A DNA stretch of 64,000 bases from Pseudogemmobacter hezensis (GTDB lineage Bacteria > Pseudomonadota > Alphaproteobacteria > Rhodobacterales > Rhodobacteraceae). Below, one piece after another: positions 32,555 through 41,164 of this stretch; positions within the stretch are counted from its first letter, which is position 1; every line of letters begins with the position of its first letter. The DNA is taken from assembly GCF_013155295.1 (NCBI RefSeq), contig NZ_JABJXT010000017.1, positions 16,759 to 80,758 on the forward strand, in the 5' to 3' direction. The notes beneath the pieces were generated by a model that ran no database searches, was not told the origin of the DNA, and saw only the letters and a program-made list of their open reading frames with translations. The position numbers and the translations under genes were made by a program.

Positions 32555-34165
32555 ATGGAATTCGGCATCGTCGAGCTGTCACGGCTGCAATTTGCCCTGA
32601 CCGCGATGTACCACTTTCTCTTCGTGCCGCTGACACTGGGTCTGTCGATCCTGGTTGCGATCATGGAGACGGTCTATGTCATGACCAATCGCCCGATCTG
32701 GCGACAGATGACAAAATTCTGGGGCATGCTGTTCGGGATCAACTTTGCGCTTGGCGTGGCGACCGGCATCACCATGGAGTTCCAGTTCGGCATGAACTGG
32801 AGCTATTACAGCCATTATGTCGGCGACGTCTTTGGTGCGCCGCTGGCGATCGAGGGGCTGATGGCCTTCTTCCTTGAGGCCACTTTCGTCGGGCTGTTCT
32901 TCTTTGGCTGGGACCGCCTGTCCAAAGTCGCGCATCTGGTTGTGGCCTGGCTGGTTGCGATCGGCTCGAACTTCTCGGCTTTGTGGATCCTGATCGCCAA
33001 TGGCTGGATGCAAAATCCGGTCGGCGCGGAATTCAACCCGATGACCATGCGGATGGAGATGACCGATTTCTTCGCCGTGCTGTTCAACGAGGTCGCCCAG
33101 GCGAAGTTCGTGCATACCGTCTCGGCGGGCTATGTGACGGCCTCGGTCTTTGTGATCGGCGTCTCGGCCTGGTATCTGCTGCGCGGCCGCCATACTGAAC
33201 TTGCGCGCCGTTCGATCACCGTGGCTTCGGCCTTTGGTCTGGCCTCGGCTTTCTCGGTTGTGCTGCTGGGCGACGAGTCGGGCTATGACACCTCGCTGAA
33301 CCAGAAGATGAAAATGGCCGCAATCGAGGCCATGTGGGAGACCGAGCCCGCGCCCGCCAGCTTTACCCTGTTCGGCTTCCCCGATCAGGAAGCCCGCGAG
33401 ACGAAATGGGCGATCCATGTGCCCTATGTCATGGGCCTGATCGGCACCCGCAGCCTGACCGAGGAAATCCCCGGCATCGCGCAGCTGGTGGAACAGGCCG
33501 AGGGGCGCATCCGCTCGGGGCTGATTGCCTATGATGCGCTGATGGTGGTGCGTGAACAGCGCGAGGCCACCGATCCCGCCGTCATGGCGACGTTCGAGGA
33601 GCATTCCGCCGATCTGGGCTTTGCCTTCCTGTTGCGCAAATATGTCGATGACCCCCGCACCGCCAGCGAGGACCAGATCAGGGCCGCCGCCAATGATACG
33701 GTGCCGACGGTCTGGCCGCTGTTCTGGGCGTTCCGGATCATGGTGGCGCTTGGGATGGGCTTCATCGTGACCATGGCCTACTTCTTCTGGCGCACTTCTT
33801 TCAGGGGCATGCGCTATCCCAGATGGTCGCTGCATGTGGCGGTCTGGATGATCCCCGCGCCCTGGATCGCGGCCGAGATGGGCTGGATCGTCGCCGAGTT
33901 CGGTCGCCAGCCCTGGACGGTGGATGGGGTGCTGCCGACCGCGATGTCGGTCTCGGCGCTGTCGGTCACCGAGGTCGCGCTGACGCTGGCCGGGTTCATC
34001 GCCTTTTACACGGTTCTCTTCATCATCGAGATGGGGCTGATGCTGAAATATATCCGCAAAGGCCCCTTCCAGGATGTCGAAGAGACCGAGGCCTGGATGC
34101 AGCGCCATCAGAACCGTCTTGTCGGCCGGCGGAATGCCGATGCCATTGCCCAGCCTGCGGAGTGA
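32555..34165 (+). CDS. cydA: Cytochrome bd ubiquinol oxidase subunit I
   Basis: 536 residues, about nine transmembrane helices. Conserved features: MYHFLFVPLTLGLS (heme b595 ligand His20), GMNWSYYSHYVGDVFGAPLAIEGLMAFFLEATFVGLFFFGWDRLSK (Glu residues of the proton path), the quinol-binding Q-loop, and GWIVAEFGRQPW late in the protein. The Q-loop (about residues 255-390) is long, as in the E. coli enzyme. It carries hemes b558, b595 and d with CydB and reduces oxygen at low tension using ubiquinol. It lies six bases before cydB. Confidence 0.96.
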   Translation: MEFGIVELSRLQFALTAMYHFLFVPLTLGLSILVAIMETVYVMTNRPIWRQMTKFWGMLFGINFALGVATGITMEFQFGMNWSYYSHYVGDVFGAPLAIEGLMAFFLEATFVGLFFFGWDRLSKVAHLVVAWLVAIGSNFSALWILIANGWMQNPVGAEFNPMTMRMEMTDFFAVLFNEVAQAKFVHTVSAGYVTASVFVIGVSAWYLLRGRHTELARRSITVASAFGLASAFSVVLLGDESGYDTSLNQKMKMAAIEAMWETEPAPASFTLFGFPDQEARETKWAIHVPYVMGLIGTRSLTEEIPGIAQLVEQAEGRIRSGLIAYDALMVVREQREATDPAVMATFEEHSADLGFAFLLRKYVDDPRTASEDQIRAAANDTVPTVWPLFWAFRIMVALGMGFIVTMAYFFWRTSFRGMRYPRWSLHVAVWMIPAPWIAAEMGWIVAEFGRQPWTVDGVLPTAMSVSALSVTEVALTLAGFIAFYTVLFIIEMGLMLKYIRKGPFQDVEETEAWMQRHQNRLVGRRNADAIAQPAE

Positions 34166-34171
34166 ACAGCC

Positions 34172-35335
34172 ATGATTTTGCATGAACTTCTCAGCTATGA
34201 GATCCTGCGGGTGATCTGGTGGGGGCTTTTGGGCATCCTGCTGATCGGCTTTGCGATGACGGATGGCTTCGACATGGGGGTCGCGGCGCTTTTGCCTTTC
34301 GCGGGCAAAACCGACCTGGAGCGCCGCGTCGTCATCAATACCGTAGGCCCGGTATGGGAGGGCAACCAGGTCTGGTTCATCCTGGGCGGCGGCGCGATCT
34401 TTGCCGCCTGGCCGCCGCTTTATGCGGTCAGCTTCTCGGGGTTTTACCTGGCGATGTTTGCGGTGCTGGCCTGCTTTATCGTGCGGCCGGTGGCGTTCAA
34501 ATATCGCTCGAAAAAGGATGATCCGAAATGGCGCAGCCGCTGGGACTGGGCGCTTTTCGTCTCGGGTGCGGCGCCTGCGCTTTTGTTCGGTGTGGCGGTG
34601 GGCAATGTGATCCAGGGCGTGCCCTTCAGTTTTACCGATGATCTGCACTCGGTCTATCAGGGCGCCTGGTACACCAAATTCATCGGGCTGCTGGATCCGT
34701 TCTCGATCCTTGCCGGGCTGGTTTCGCTGGCGATGCTGGTCACCCATGGCGCGGCCTGGCTGTCGGTCAAGACCGATGGTGCGGTTCAGGCGCGGGCGCG
34801 GGCGATCGGATCGGTCTTCGCGCTGATCTCGGTGGCGGGCTATATCCTGGCCGGGCTATGGCTGGCCTATGGGATTGAGGGCTACCGGATCATTGGTGAT
34901 TACGTGACCGGCGGCCCCTCGAACCCGTTGCATTTCAATGTAGAGCGCAGCGCAAGCTGGCTTTCCGCCTATGCGGAACGCCCCTGGATCACGATTGCCC
35001 CGGCACTGGGGATCATCGGCGGGCTTTTGACCTTTCTTGGCCTGCGCGCCGGGCGCGAGGTCTCGACGCTGATCTTCTCGAAACTCTCGATCCTTGGGGT
35101 GATTTCCTCGGTTGGGCTGATGATGTTTCCTTTCATCCTGCCCTCGTCGATTGATCCGCAATCCTCGCTTTTGGTGTGGAATGCCTCTTCCTCGCATCTG
35201 ACGCTTTTCATCATGCTGGTCTGTGCGGCGATCTTCATGCCGCTGATCCTGGCCTATACCGCCTGGGTTTACAAAGTCCTGTGGGGCAAGGTGACCGAGA
35301 AAGACGTGGCTGAAAACTCTCACTCTCTTTACTGA
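34172..35335 (+). CDS. cydB: Cytochrome bd ubiquinol oxidase subunit II
   Basis: 387 residues, eight or so hydrophobic helices. The N-terminal MILHELLSYEILRVIWWGLLGILLIGFAMTDGFDMGVAALLPF and TVGPVWEGNQVWFILGGGAIFAAWP are diagnostic for CydB. The length fits the E. coli protein (379). It pairs with CydA at the inner membrane. CydX is encoded 15 bases downstream. Confidence 0.96.
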   Translation: MILHELLSYEILRVIWWGLLGILLIGFAMTDGFDMGVAALLPFAGKTDLERRVVINTVGPVWEGNQVWFILGGGAIFAAWPPLYAVSFSGFYLAMFAVLACFIVRPVAFKYRSKKDDPKWRSRWDWALFVSGAAPALLFGVAVGNVIQGVPFSFTDDLHSVYQGAWYTKFIGLLDPFSILAGLVSLAMLVTHGAAWLSVKTDGAVQARARAIGSVFALISVAGYILAGLWLAYGIEGYRIIGDYVTGGPSNPLHFNVERSASWLSAYAERPWITIAPALGIIGGLLTFLGLRAGREVSTLIFSKLSILGVISSVGLMMFPFILPSSIDPQSSLLVWNASSSHLTLFIMLVCAAIFMPLILAYTAWVYKVLWGKVTEKDVAENSHSLY

Positions 35336-35350
35336 CGGAAAGGACTGCAA

Positions 35351-35473
35351 ATGTGGTATTTTGCCTGGATGCTCGGCCTGCCGCTGGCCGCGATTTTCGC
35401 GGTGATGAACGCAATGTGGCTGGAGCTGAAAGAGGATGAAAAGATGATCCGCAGCACGGAAGAAAAGGGCTGA
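35351..35473 (+). CDS. cydX: CydX, small third subunit of cytochrome bd
   Basis: A 40-residue protein starting MWYFAWMLGLPLAAIFAVMN. It has one transmembrane helix, an early tryptophan pair (W2, W6), and an acidic C-terminus (ELKEDEKMIRSTEEKG). This is the standard CydX pattern (around 37 residues), directly behind cydB. GGAAAGGA lies about 8 bases upstream of the ATG. CydX stabilises the heme centres of the oxidase. It is short enough to be missed by gene finders. Confidence 0.9.
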   Translation: MWYFAWMLGLPLAAIFAVMNAMWLELKEDEKMIRSTEEKG

Positions 35474-35520
35474 GGCGTAGGGCGGGCACCTGCCCAGACC
35501 TTGACCGGATCGTCTGAACA

Positions 35521-35558
35521 AAAACCCCCGGCGGCGCGACAGCCCGCCGGGGGTTTTT
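35521..35558 (+). terminator. Strong rho-independent terminator of cydABX
   Basis: CCCCCGGCGG (35525-35534) pairs with CCGCCGGGGG (35544-35553), a perfect 10-bp GC stem with a 9-base loop, followed by TTTTTC. AAAA before the stem can extend it with the T-run. Confidence 0.92.
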
Positions 35559-35675
35559 CTGCCCTGTGCCCCCGCCAGGGGGGCGGTATTTGCATCGAAT
35601 TATGACAGATCTTGCGCTTTGGCCGGGTGACCTGCTAGGCCCCGGCTGCAATACAAACCCCCGGAGGGGTGGAAC

Positions 35676-36104
35676 TTGGCGCAAGATGATCGTCCGTCGA
35701 CAACCAGGCGCGGTGTTGAAGAGGCCGGGCCTGAAAGCCTGTCCCTGGCGGGCTGGATTCATGCCGCAGGCGGGGCCTGCCTGATCGTCATCGCCTGGGC
35801 GGCAGCCGAGGCGCTGGTCAGCGCAACCGGCCTGCCGCTGCCGCCGGCGATTGTCGGTATGGGGCTGCTTTTCATGATGATCGTTCTGCGCCCGGCGCTG
35901 GTTTTGGCCATCCGGCCCGCAGGACAGGGGCTTTTGAAAAGGCTGCCTTTGTTTCTTTACCCGGTAACGGCGGGGTTTCTGACCCTGCCGCCGATCGGCT
36001 TTGCAGATCTGCTGAAGCTGCTGCTGGTGCTTTGCGCCTCGCTGATCGTGTCGATGCTTGTTTGTGTGCGTATTTTTCACATGATGAGCCGTGATGATCG
36101 CTGA
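35676..36104 (+). CDS. lrgA: CidA/LrgA-family holin-like membrane protein
   Basis: 142 residues. The best start is a TTG at 35676, which has GGAGG 9 bases upstream; no ATG gives the full first helix. Four hydrophobic helices: GACLIVIAWAAAEALV, LPLPPAIVGMGLLFMMIVL (the LPxPxxxxGM motif of LrgA), LFLYPVTAGFLTLPPIGF and LLLVLCASLIVSMLVCVRIF. It overlaps lrgB by 11-14 bases. LrgA/LrgB pairs are implicated in murein hydrolase control and, in some bacteria, pyruvate or glycolate transport. Confidence 0.85.
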   Translation: MAQDDRPSTTRRGVEEAGPESLSLAGWIHAAGGACLIVIAWAAAEALVSATGLPLPPAIVGMGLLFMMIVLRPALVLAIRPAGQGLLKRLPLFLYPVTAGFLTLPPIGFADLLKLLLVLCASLIVSMLVCVRIFHMMSRDDR

Positions 36105-36792
36105 TCTTGCCCTTCAGGCCGGCACAGTTCTGGCGACCCTTATGCTCTGGGTCGTGGCCAGGGCGATCGCAGCGCGTATCCCGGTGGCGCCTTTCAGCAA
36201 TCCGCTGGTGATCGGCGGCATCCTGCTGTGCCTTGGGCTAAGCGCTGCACGTATCGCGCCCGGGGCCTATCTGGCCAATGTCAGGGCGCTGACGATTTTC
36301 ATCCCGATTGCGACCGTCGCCCTGGCCCTGCCTTTGTGGGAGCAAAGACGGCTGATCCAGGCCAATGCGGCGGCGATGTCGCTGGCCTGTCTGGCCTCGG
36401 CCGTGACCGGGATCGGGACGGTGCTGCTGGGCGGCTGGCTGCTGCAGATTGACCCGGCGCTGATCGCAAGTGCCGGGCCAAAGGCCACCACGCTGGCCGT
36501 GGCGCTGCCTTTGTCGCAGGCGACAGGTGGCATTGACGCGCTGGCAATGGCTGCGGTGATGTTCAACGGGATCGGCGGCATGCTGATTTCGGATCTGGCC
36601 TTCCGGCTGGGGGCCGGGCGCACCGGGCCTGAAGAGCGCGCTTTTGCCCTGGGCGTCACCTCGCATGCCATGGGGATTGCCAGGGCGCTGTCTGTCTCGC
36701 CCCGGGCGCTGTCGCTGGCCAGCTGCGGCATGCTGCTTTCGGCGCTGCTTACCGCGCTGTGTTACAGCCTGTTTTTGCTGATCCGGGGCTGA
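36094..36792 (+). CDS. lrgB: LrgB-family membrane protein
   Basis: 232 residues with about seven hydrophobic segments. LrgB features: NPLVIGGILLCLG, RALTIFIPIATVALALPLWEQ, GPKATTLAVALPLSQATGGIDALA (close to the SVTTPIA-like block, here with PKATTLAVAL) and ALGVTSHAMGIARAL. A GTG three bases earlier is also possible. It pairs with the LrgA-like protein and faces the VOC gene with a 12-base gap between stops. Confidence 0.88.
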   Translation: MIADLALQAGTVLATLMLWVVARAIAARIPVAPFSNPLVIGGILLCLGLSAARIAPGAYLANVRALTIFIPIATVALALPLWEQRRLIQANAAAMSLACLASAVTGIGTVLLGGWLLQIDPALIASAGPKATTLAVALPLSQATGGIDALAMAAVMFNGIGGMLISDLAFRLGAGRTGPEERAFALGVTSHAMGIARALSVSPRALSLASCGMLLSALLTALCYSLFLLIRG

Positions 36793-36804
36793 ACAGGCCC
36801 CTTA

Positions 36805-37251
36805 TCAGCCGCCCCGCATTTCGATCAGCTCGATGATCAGCCCCTCTTCCGGGCTGCGGAAGTAGACGATGCGCAGGCCGGTATTCGGCCCCTGGTCGAT
36901 GACGATGACCTCGCCGACCTGTTCCAGCGGCCAGGCGCGGGCGCGGGTCAGCATGCTGTCCATATCGCTGACATTCATCGCCATATGCAAAGACCCCAGA
37001 TCCACGGGGCGGGGCCTGTAATCCTGGCGATCCGCCGGGCCGGAATAGCACAGCAGTTCGATATTGGCGGGGCCGTTGCGCATATAGACAATCTCGACCT
37101 CGGCGCCCGGAACCCCTGTCACCGCCTCGATTATCTCAGGATCGCGCGGCGCCCGCGAGAAACGCTCAAAGCCAAAGAGATCCCGAAACAGCGCCTCGGC
37201 GCGGTCAAGATCCTTTACGGTGATGCCGGTGTGATTGACGGTGACAGACAT
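36805..37251 (-). CDS. VOC-family (glyoxalase/dioxygenase fold) protein
   Basis: 148 residues from the ATG at 37251. Two beta-alpha-beta-beta-beta modules are visible: VNHTGITVKDLDRAEALFRDLFGFE with VEIVYMRNGPANIELLCY, then LGSLHMAMNVSDMD and GLRIVYFRSPEEGLIIELIEMR. Metal-binding candidates are His7, Glu (IELL), His (SLHM) and Glu (IELIE), the spacing seen in lyase/epimerase VOC proteins. The reaction is not known. It is last in the minus-strand group SDR-sulfurtransferase-gntR-VOC. Confidence 0.75.
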   Translation of the reverse strand: MSVTVNHTGITVKDLDRAEALFRDLFGFERFSRAPRDPEIIEAVTGVPGAEVEIVYMRNGPANIELLCYSGPADRQDYRPRPVDLGSLHMAMNVSDMDSMLTRARAWPLEQVGEVIVIDQGPNTGLRIVYFRSPEEGLIIELIEMRGG

Positions 37252-37304
37252 GGTGGTTCCTTTGGTATGCGGCATGAGATCGGGGCGCTGGCCCGGATCC
37301 GGGA

Positions 37305-38114
37305 TCAAAGCGGCGGCCAGAGCGGGGCAGCCAGCCCGGCTGCGGGTTTTTCCGGCGCGGATCTTGGCCCAGCAGTCCCCCCCCGCGCCACCCGCAGCGC
37401 CGAGCGAACCTGGCGCGGCTCGAAGGCGGGGTCGATCTGGGCGATGATCGTCAGGGCGATGCGGGCAAAGTGATCGGCCAGCAAAAGCGCCACCCTTTCG
37501 CCGTCACGCGCGGCGCAGGCCTCCATGATCGCCTCATGCTCTTCGCCAGACTGCTGATAAGAGCGGGGCTGGGTCAGATAAAGCCGCCGATAGCGCCCGG
37601 CATGCTCGTTGAGGCGGGTCGAGAAATCGACATGGCGCGCCCCGGCCAGCCGGATCGGGATCATGTGGAAGGCCCGGTGCGCGGCATCAAATTCGGCGAA
37701 ATGTGCGGGGTCGGCGCTGGCCTTCATCTGCGCGAGGCAGTCACGCATGCCGGCAATGTCAGCCTCGGTCAGATCGGGCACGGTGCTGCGAACTGTGGTG
37801 GTGTCCAGCTTGATCCTCAGGGCGTAAAGCTCATCCAGATCATCCATCGAGGTTGGCGAGATCACCACCTGACGCCCGCGTTCTGAGGTGATCAGCCCCT
37901 CTTTCTCGATCAGCCGCAAAGCCTCGCGCACGGGGGTGCGGCTGAGGCCAAGCCGGTCGGCGATCCTGACCTGGCTAAGGCGGCCGCCGGGCGGCAGCTC
38001 GCCCTCCAGTATCGCCTGGCGAATGCGCAGATAGGCATCCGTCATGCGGATGCCGGGCGCGGCCTCGGGCAGCGTATCTGCCTGGTTCGTCTGCGGTGAA
38101 ACCGGGTCTGGCAT
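37305..38114 (-). CDS. GntR-family transcriptional regulator (FCD subfamily)
   Basis: 269 residues from the ATG at 38114 (AAAGGGGG upstream). Winged helix at residues 25-95 (YLRIRQAILEGELPPGGRLSQVRIADRLGLSRTPVREALRLIEKEGL), then a helical FCD domain with FDAAHRAFHMIPI and EEHEAIMEACAARDGERVALLLADHFARIA providing the metal-site histidines. A proline/alanine-rich C-terminal tail of about 30 residues is unusual. Its probable target is the palindrome AAACTG-N4-CAGTTT at 40153-40168 in front of the sugar importer, though this has not been tested. Confidence 0.88.
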   Translation of the reverse strand: MPDPVSPQTNQADTLPEAAPGIRMTDAYLRIRQAILEGELPPGGRLSQVRIADRLGLSRTPVREALRLIEKEGLITSERGRQVVISPTSMDDLDELYALRIKLDTTTVRSTVPDLTEADIAGMRDCLAQMKASADPAHFAEFDAAHRAFHMIPIRLAGARHVDFSTRLNEHAGRYRRLYLTQPRSYQQSGEEHEAIMEACAARDGERVALLLADHFARIALTIIAQIDPAFEPRQVRSALRVARGGTAGPRSAPEKPAAGLAAPLWPPL

Positions 38115-38181
38115 CAGCTGGCCCCCTTTGTTGGCAGGGATGATGGGCCAGACCCGCGCGCGGGGCGTGGTGCCTGGCGGC

Positions 38182-39027
38182 TCACAGCGGCTTGATCTCT
38201 TTTGGCGTATCGGCCTGCTGACCCCATTCATGCCATGACCCGTCATAAAGACGCCAGTCGGAATGGCCGATGGCCTCAAGCATGAAGCCAAGGATCGAGG
38301 CGGTGACGCCAGAGCCGCAGGTGGTGATCACCTGGCCCGACAGATCGACGCCATTGGCGACAAAGATCTGCGCCGCGCGTTCGGGGCTGACGAAGCGGTA
38401 AGAGGGGGCTGGCTCATAAAACAGCGCCCAGGGGGTATTGATCGCGCCCGGCATATAGCCCGAGGCAACGCCGGGATAGCCCGAGCCCTCATGCCCGTCA
38501 AAGCGGGCGGCGGTGCGGGCGTCGATGATGCTGGCCCCGTCGGCGACCAGGCGGCGCATCTCTGGCAATGCGACGACGCGGCCTTCGGTCAGGCGGGCCG
38601 GGAAGACGCGGGGGGCGGGCGCGGCGAAATCGCCGGTCTCAACGGCGCGGCCCTCGGCCAGCCATTTGCGCCAGCCGCCGTTCAGGATCCTGACCCGATC
38701 ATGCCCGAAGGTGCGCAACATCCACCACAGCCGGGCCGAGACATAGCCCGCATCATAAAGGATCACTTCGGTTTCAGCCCCGATGCCCAGCCCGCCGATC
38801 ACCCGCGCAAAAACCTCTGCCTTTGGCAGCATGTTCACATAGGGCGAATCCGGATCCGAGACCGCATTCAGATCCAGAAAACGGGCACCGGGAATATGGC
38901 CTGCCCGAAACTCATCATGCGCATCGCGCCCGGCATCGGGCACATACCAGGAACAATCCAGCACCACATGGTCGCCGCCCTCAGGCAGCGCCGCCAGCTC
39001 ATCCGTCTCAATCAGCCATTTACTCAT
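38182..39027 (-). CDS. sseA: 3-mercaptopyruvate/thiosulfate sulfurtransferase (two rhodanese domains)
   Basis: 281 residues with GAGGGATG ahead of the ATG. The N-terminal inactive rhodanese domain includes FRAGHIPGARFLDL and YDAGYVSARLWWMLRTFGHDRVRILNGG. The C-terminal active domain carries the catalytic Cys237 in CGSGVTA. The CG[ST]GVTA loop is the mercaptopyruvate sulfurtransferase form, versus CRKGVTA in thiosulfate:cyanide rhodaneses. It moves sulfane sulfur to thiol acceptors. Its place in a sugar-related operon is unexplained. Confidence 0.9.
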   Translation of the reverse strand: MSKWLIETDELAALPEGGDHVVLDCSWYVPDAGRDAHDEFRAGHIPGARFLDLNAVSDPDSPYVNMLPKAEVFARVIGGLGIGAETEVILYDAGYVSARLWWMLRTFGHDRVRILNGGWRKWLAEGRAVETGDFAAPAPRVFPARLTEGRVVALPEMRRLVADGASIIDARTAARFDGHEGSGYPGVASGYMPGAINTPWALFYEPAPSYRFVSPERAAQIFVANGVDLSGQVITTCGSGVTASILGFMLEAIGHSDWRLYDGSWHEWGQQADTPKEIKPL

Positions 39028-39038
39028 GATTTCATCCC

Positions 39039-39854
39039 TCAGCGCTGAATGCCAGGGCGGCGCGGGGCTTCGACCCAGCTTGCGCCGCTCAGGACGCCGC
39101 CATCAATCACCAGGTTTTGCCCGGTGACATAGCGGGTGGCGGGGGCGACCAGGTAAAGCGCGGTCGTGACCAGATCTTCGGGCACCGCCAGCCGCGCCTG
39201 GGGGATGAAATTCGCAAACCACTCTGCGCGATAGTCGTCATCCCACAGCGGGCGGGTGAATTCGGTCTGCACAAAGCCCGGCTCGATCGCGTTCACCTGG
39301 ATATTGTCACCCGCCCATTCATGCGCTTGGCTGCGCGTCAGCGAGGTCACCGCCGCCTTGGTCGCCGCATAGACCGAGATCGTGTCGAAAGAGATACTCG
39401 CCGAAAGCGAGCTGAAATGCAGGATCTTGCCGCCGCCTTGCGCCTTCATCACCGGATGCACCGCCTGCGACAGGAAATAGACCGAACGCAGATTGACCGA
39501 GGTGATCAGATCGAAGTCTTCCGGCGTGACCTCGGTGATCGGCTTGCGACGGTTGGCGCCCTGCAGGTTGACCAGAATGTCGATCCGCCCGGTGATCGCC
39601 TTCGCGCGGGCAACCAGGTCGGCGGCGGCCCCGGCGCTGCTAAGATCGGCCTGCAGCCCGACGAACTCCAGCCCTTTGGCGGTGAAATCCTGGGCCAGCC
39701 GATCCAGCCTGTCCTGCGCCAGATCATGGACGATGACCTGCGCACCCGCACGGGCCAGCCCCTCGGAAACCGCAGAGCCGATGGCCCCCGCCCCCCCGGC
39801 AACAAGAGCGGTTTTGCCCGCCAGCGAAAAAAGATCTGAAAGATAGGCGGACAT
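39039..39854 (-). CDS. Short-chain dehydrogenase/reductase with an altered NNAG motif
   Basis: 271 residues. Gluconate 5-dehydrogenase/2-deoxygluconate dehydrogenase-like SDR: FSLAGKTALVAGGAGAIG (GGxGAIG variant of TGxxxGIG), HFSSLSASISF, catalytic YAATK, and VNAIEPGFVQTEFTRPL. The beta-4 motif, usually NNAG, reads NLQG (ILVNLQGANRRKP), a real departure that may affect the central strand. First gene of the minus-strand group and divergent from the sugar importer. It may oxidise a product of the apiose-type pathway; that is inference. Confidence 0.85.
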   Translation of the reverse strand: MSAYLSDLFSLAGKTALVAGGAGAIGSAVSEGLARAGAQVIVHDLAQDRLDRLAQDFTAKGLEFVGLQADLSSAGAAADLVARAKAITGRIDILVNLQGANRRKPITEVTPEDFDLITSVNLRSVYFLSQAVHPVMKAQGGGKILHFSSLSASISFDTISVYAATKAAVTSLTRSQAHEWAGDNIQVNAIEPGFVQTEFTRPLWDDDYRAEWFANFIPQARLAVPEDLVTTALYLVAPATRYVTGQNLVIDGGVLSGASWVEAPRRPGIQR

Positions 39855-40152
39855 GTCTGGGTCTTTCCCGGCTGTTGCCCCGCTCTGCCCGAAGCAGAAA
39901 GCGGGGTGAAGTTATCTTGTTTCAGGATACAGAAAGGCAGGATTTGCTTTCTGTGCTGCATTGCAAAGCGGAAATCCACTTCTGGCAGACCGCAGCAGGC
40001 CTTTTGCCACGCTGTCCACAGATTAGCGCCTTCCAGACTGAAAATTAAAGGAAATTATTATGCTATTGCCCCGTGGCCCTGCAGTATTTTCCTTCTCCCG
40101 CTGCGTGTAAAAGAAACAATTTCTTCCACTTTACTGCGCTGCAGCATGGCGC

Positions 40153-40168
40153 AAACTGCATACAGTTT
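40153..40168. promoter_or_regulatory. Operator-like palindrome in front of the second sugar importer
   Basis: AAACTG-CATA-CAGTTT has perfect 6-base arms. It sits 22 bases before the binding-protein start, in the 335-base gap 39855-40189 between divergent genes. CTGCA/TGCAG (40156-40173) overlaps it. The arrangement suits repression by a GntR-family protein such as the one at 37305-38114. No other coding signal is seen in the gap, which is locally AT-richer. Confidence 0.5.
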
Positions 40169-40189
40169 TGCAGATCAGGAATCAGACAA

Positions 40190-41164
40190 ATGCTGAAACG
40201 TTCCTTCCTTCTTGCGGCCTCGGCGATTGCGCTGTCGGGCGCATTCGGGCTGCCCGCCCTGGCCGAACCAAAGGGCAAGGATGCCGAGGTTACCATCCTC
40301 GTGTCGCCGCTGACCTTTGCCTTCCCGCATTTCGTGTTCCTTACCGATGAGCTGAAGGCCGAGGCCGAGGCGCTTGGCGGGGTCACGATCAATGTGGCCG
40401 ATGGTCAGCTTTCGGCGCCCAAGCAAATCGCCGATATCGAGGCCGCGATTGTTCAGGGCGTGGACGGGATCATTCTCGCCCCGGTCGAGGCCGATGCCCT
40501 GGCCCCGGTGGTGCAGCAGGCGATTGATGCGGGGATCACCGTGGTTACCATCGACCGCCCCGTGAATGGCGTGCCCGATGTGCTGGCCAATGTCAGCGCC
40601 GATAATTTCAAAGGGGCCGAGGCCCAGGGCGAAGCGGTTGTCCGCGCCTTTCCCGATGGGGCGACCATCGTGAACCTGCAGGGCATCCCGGGCGACAAAA
40701 CCGCCAATGACCGCAGCGGCGGCGCCCATAAGGTGCTGGATGCGGCCGGCGGGAAATATGTTTTCGTGGCCGAGCAGGCGGGCAATTTCTCGCGCGACAA
40801 GGGGCTTGAGGTGACCGAGAACATCCTCACCGGCCTTGCCGAGGTGCCGCAGGTCATCATCGCCGGCAATGACGATATGGCGCTTGGGGCCGCCCAGGCC
40901 GTTGAGGCGCGGGGGCTTGCGGGCAAGGTTGCGATCTATGGCTATGACGGTTCGGAAGAGGCGCTTAAGGCGGTGAAATCGGGCACGCTGGCCGCAACCG
41001 TTGACCAGTTCCCGGGTCTGCAGGGCCGCACCGCCGTCAAAACCCTGGTCGACTATGTCCGCGAGGGCACCCGCCCTGCCTCGTCTGAGGTTCTGGTGGC
41101 CCCGGTTGCCATCACTGCCGACACTCTCGACCAGGCAGAGCGCGTGGGGTTGATCGGCGAATGA
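40190..41164 (+). CDS. Periplasmic sugar-binding protein (CUT2 type), candidate D-apiose binder
   Basis: 324 residues from the ATG at 40190 (AGGA upstream). Signal peptide to about residue 25 (LSGAFGLPALAEP). Ribose-binding-protein-like body: VTILVSPLTFAFPHFVFLTDELKAEAE, QGVDGIILAPVEADALAPVV, TVVTIDRPVNG (the conserved D-R in the ligand cleft), IPGDKTANDRSGGAHKVLD and IIAGNDDMALGAAQAVEARG. Overlaps the ATPase gene by ATGA. The downstream ApnL- and ApsD-like genes suggest an apiose-type branched pentose as ligand; apiose-binding proteins of this class are known. Confidence 0.9.
   Translation: MLKRSFLLAASAIALSGAFGLPALAEPKGKDAEVTILVSPLTFAFPHFVFLTDELKAEAEALGGVTINVADGQLSAPKQIADIEAAIVQGVDGIILAPVEADALAPVVQQAIDAGITVVTIDRPVNGVPDVLANVSADNFKGAEAQGEAVVRAFPDGATIVNLQGIPGDKTANDRSGGAHKVLDAAGGKYVFVAEQAGNFSRDKGLEVTENILTGLAEVPQVIIAGNDDMALGAAQAVEARGLAGKVAIYGYDGSEEALKAVKSGTLAATVDQFPGLQGRTAVKTLVDYVREGTRPASSEVLVAPVAITADTLDQAERVGLIGE

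Noticed and set aside
32579..34747. 722-residue open frame antisense to cydAB
   Set aside because: Composition of a GC shadow (His/Arg/Asp-rich), crosses the cydA-cydB border, no recognisable domain.
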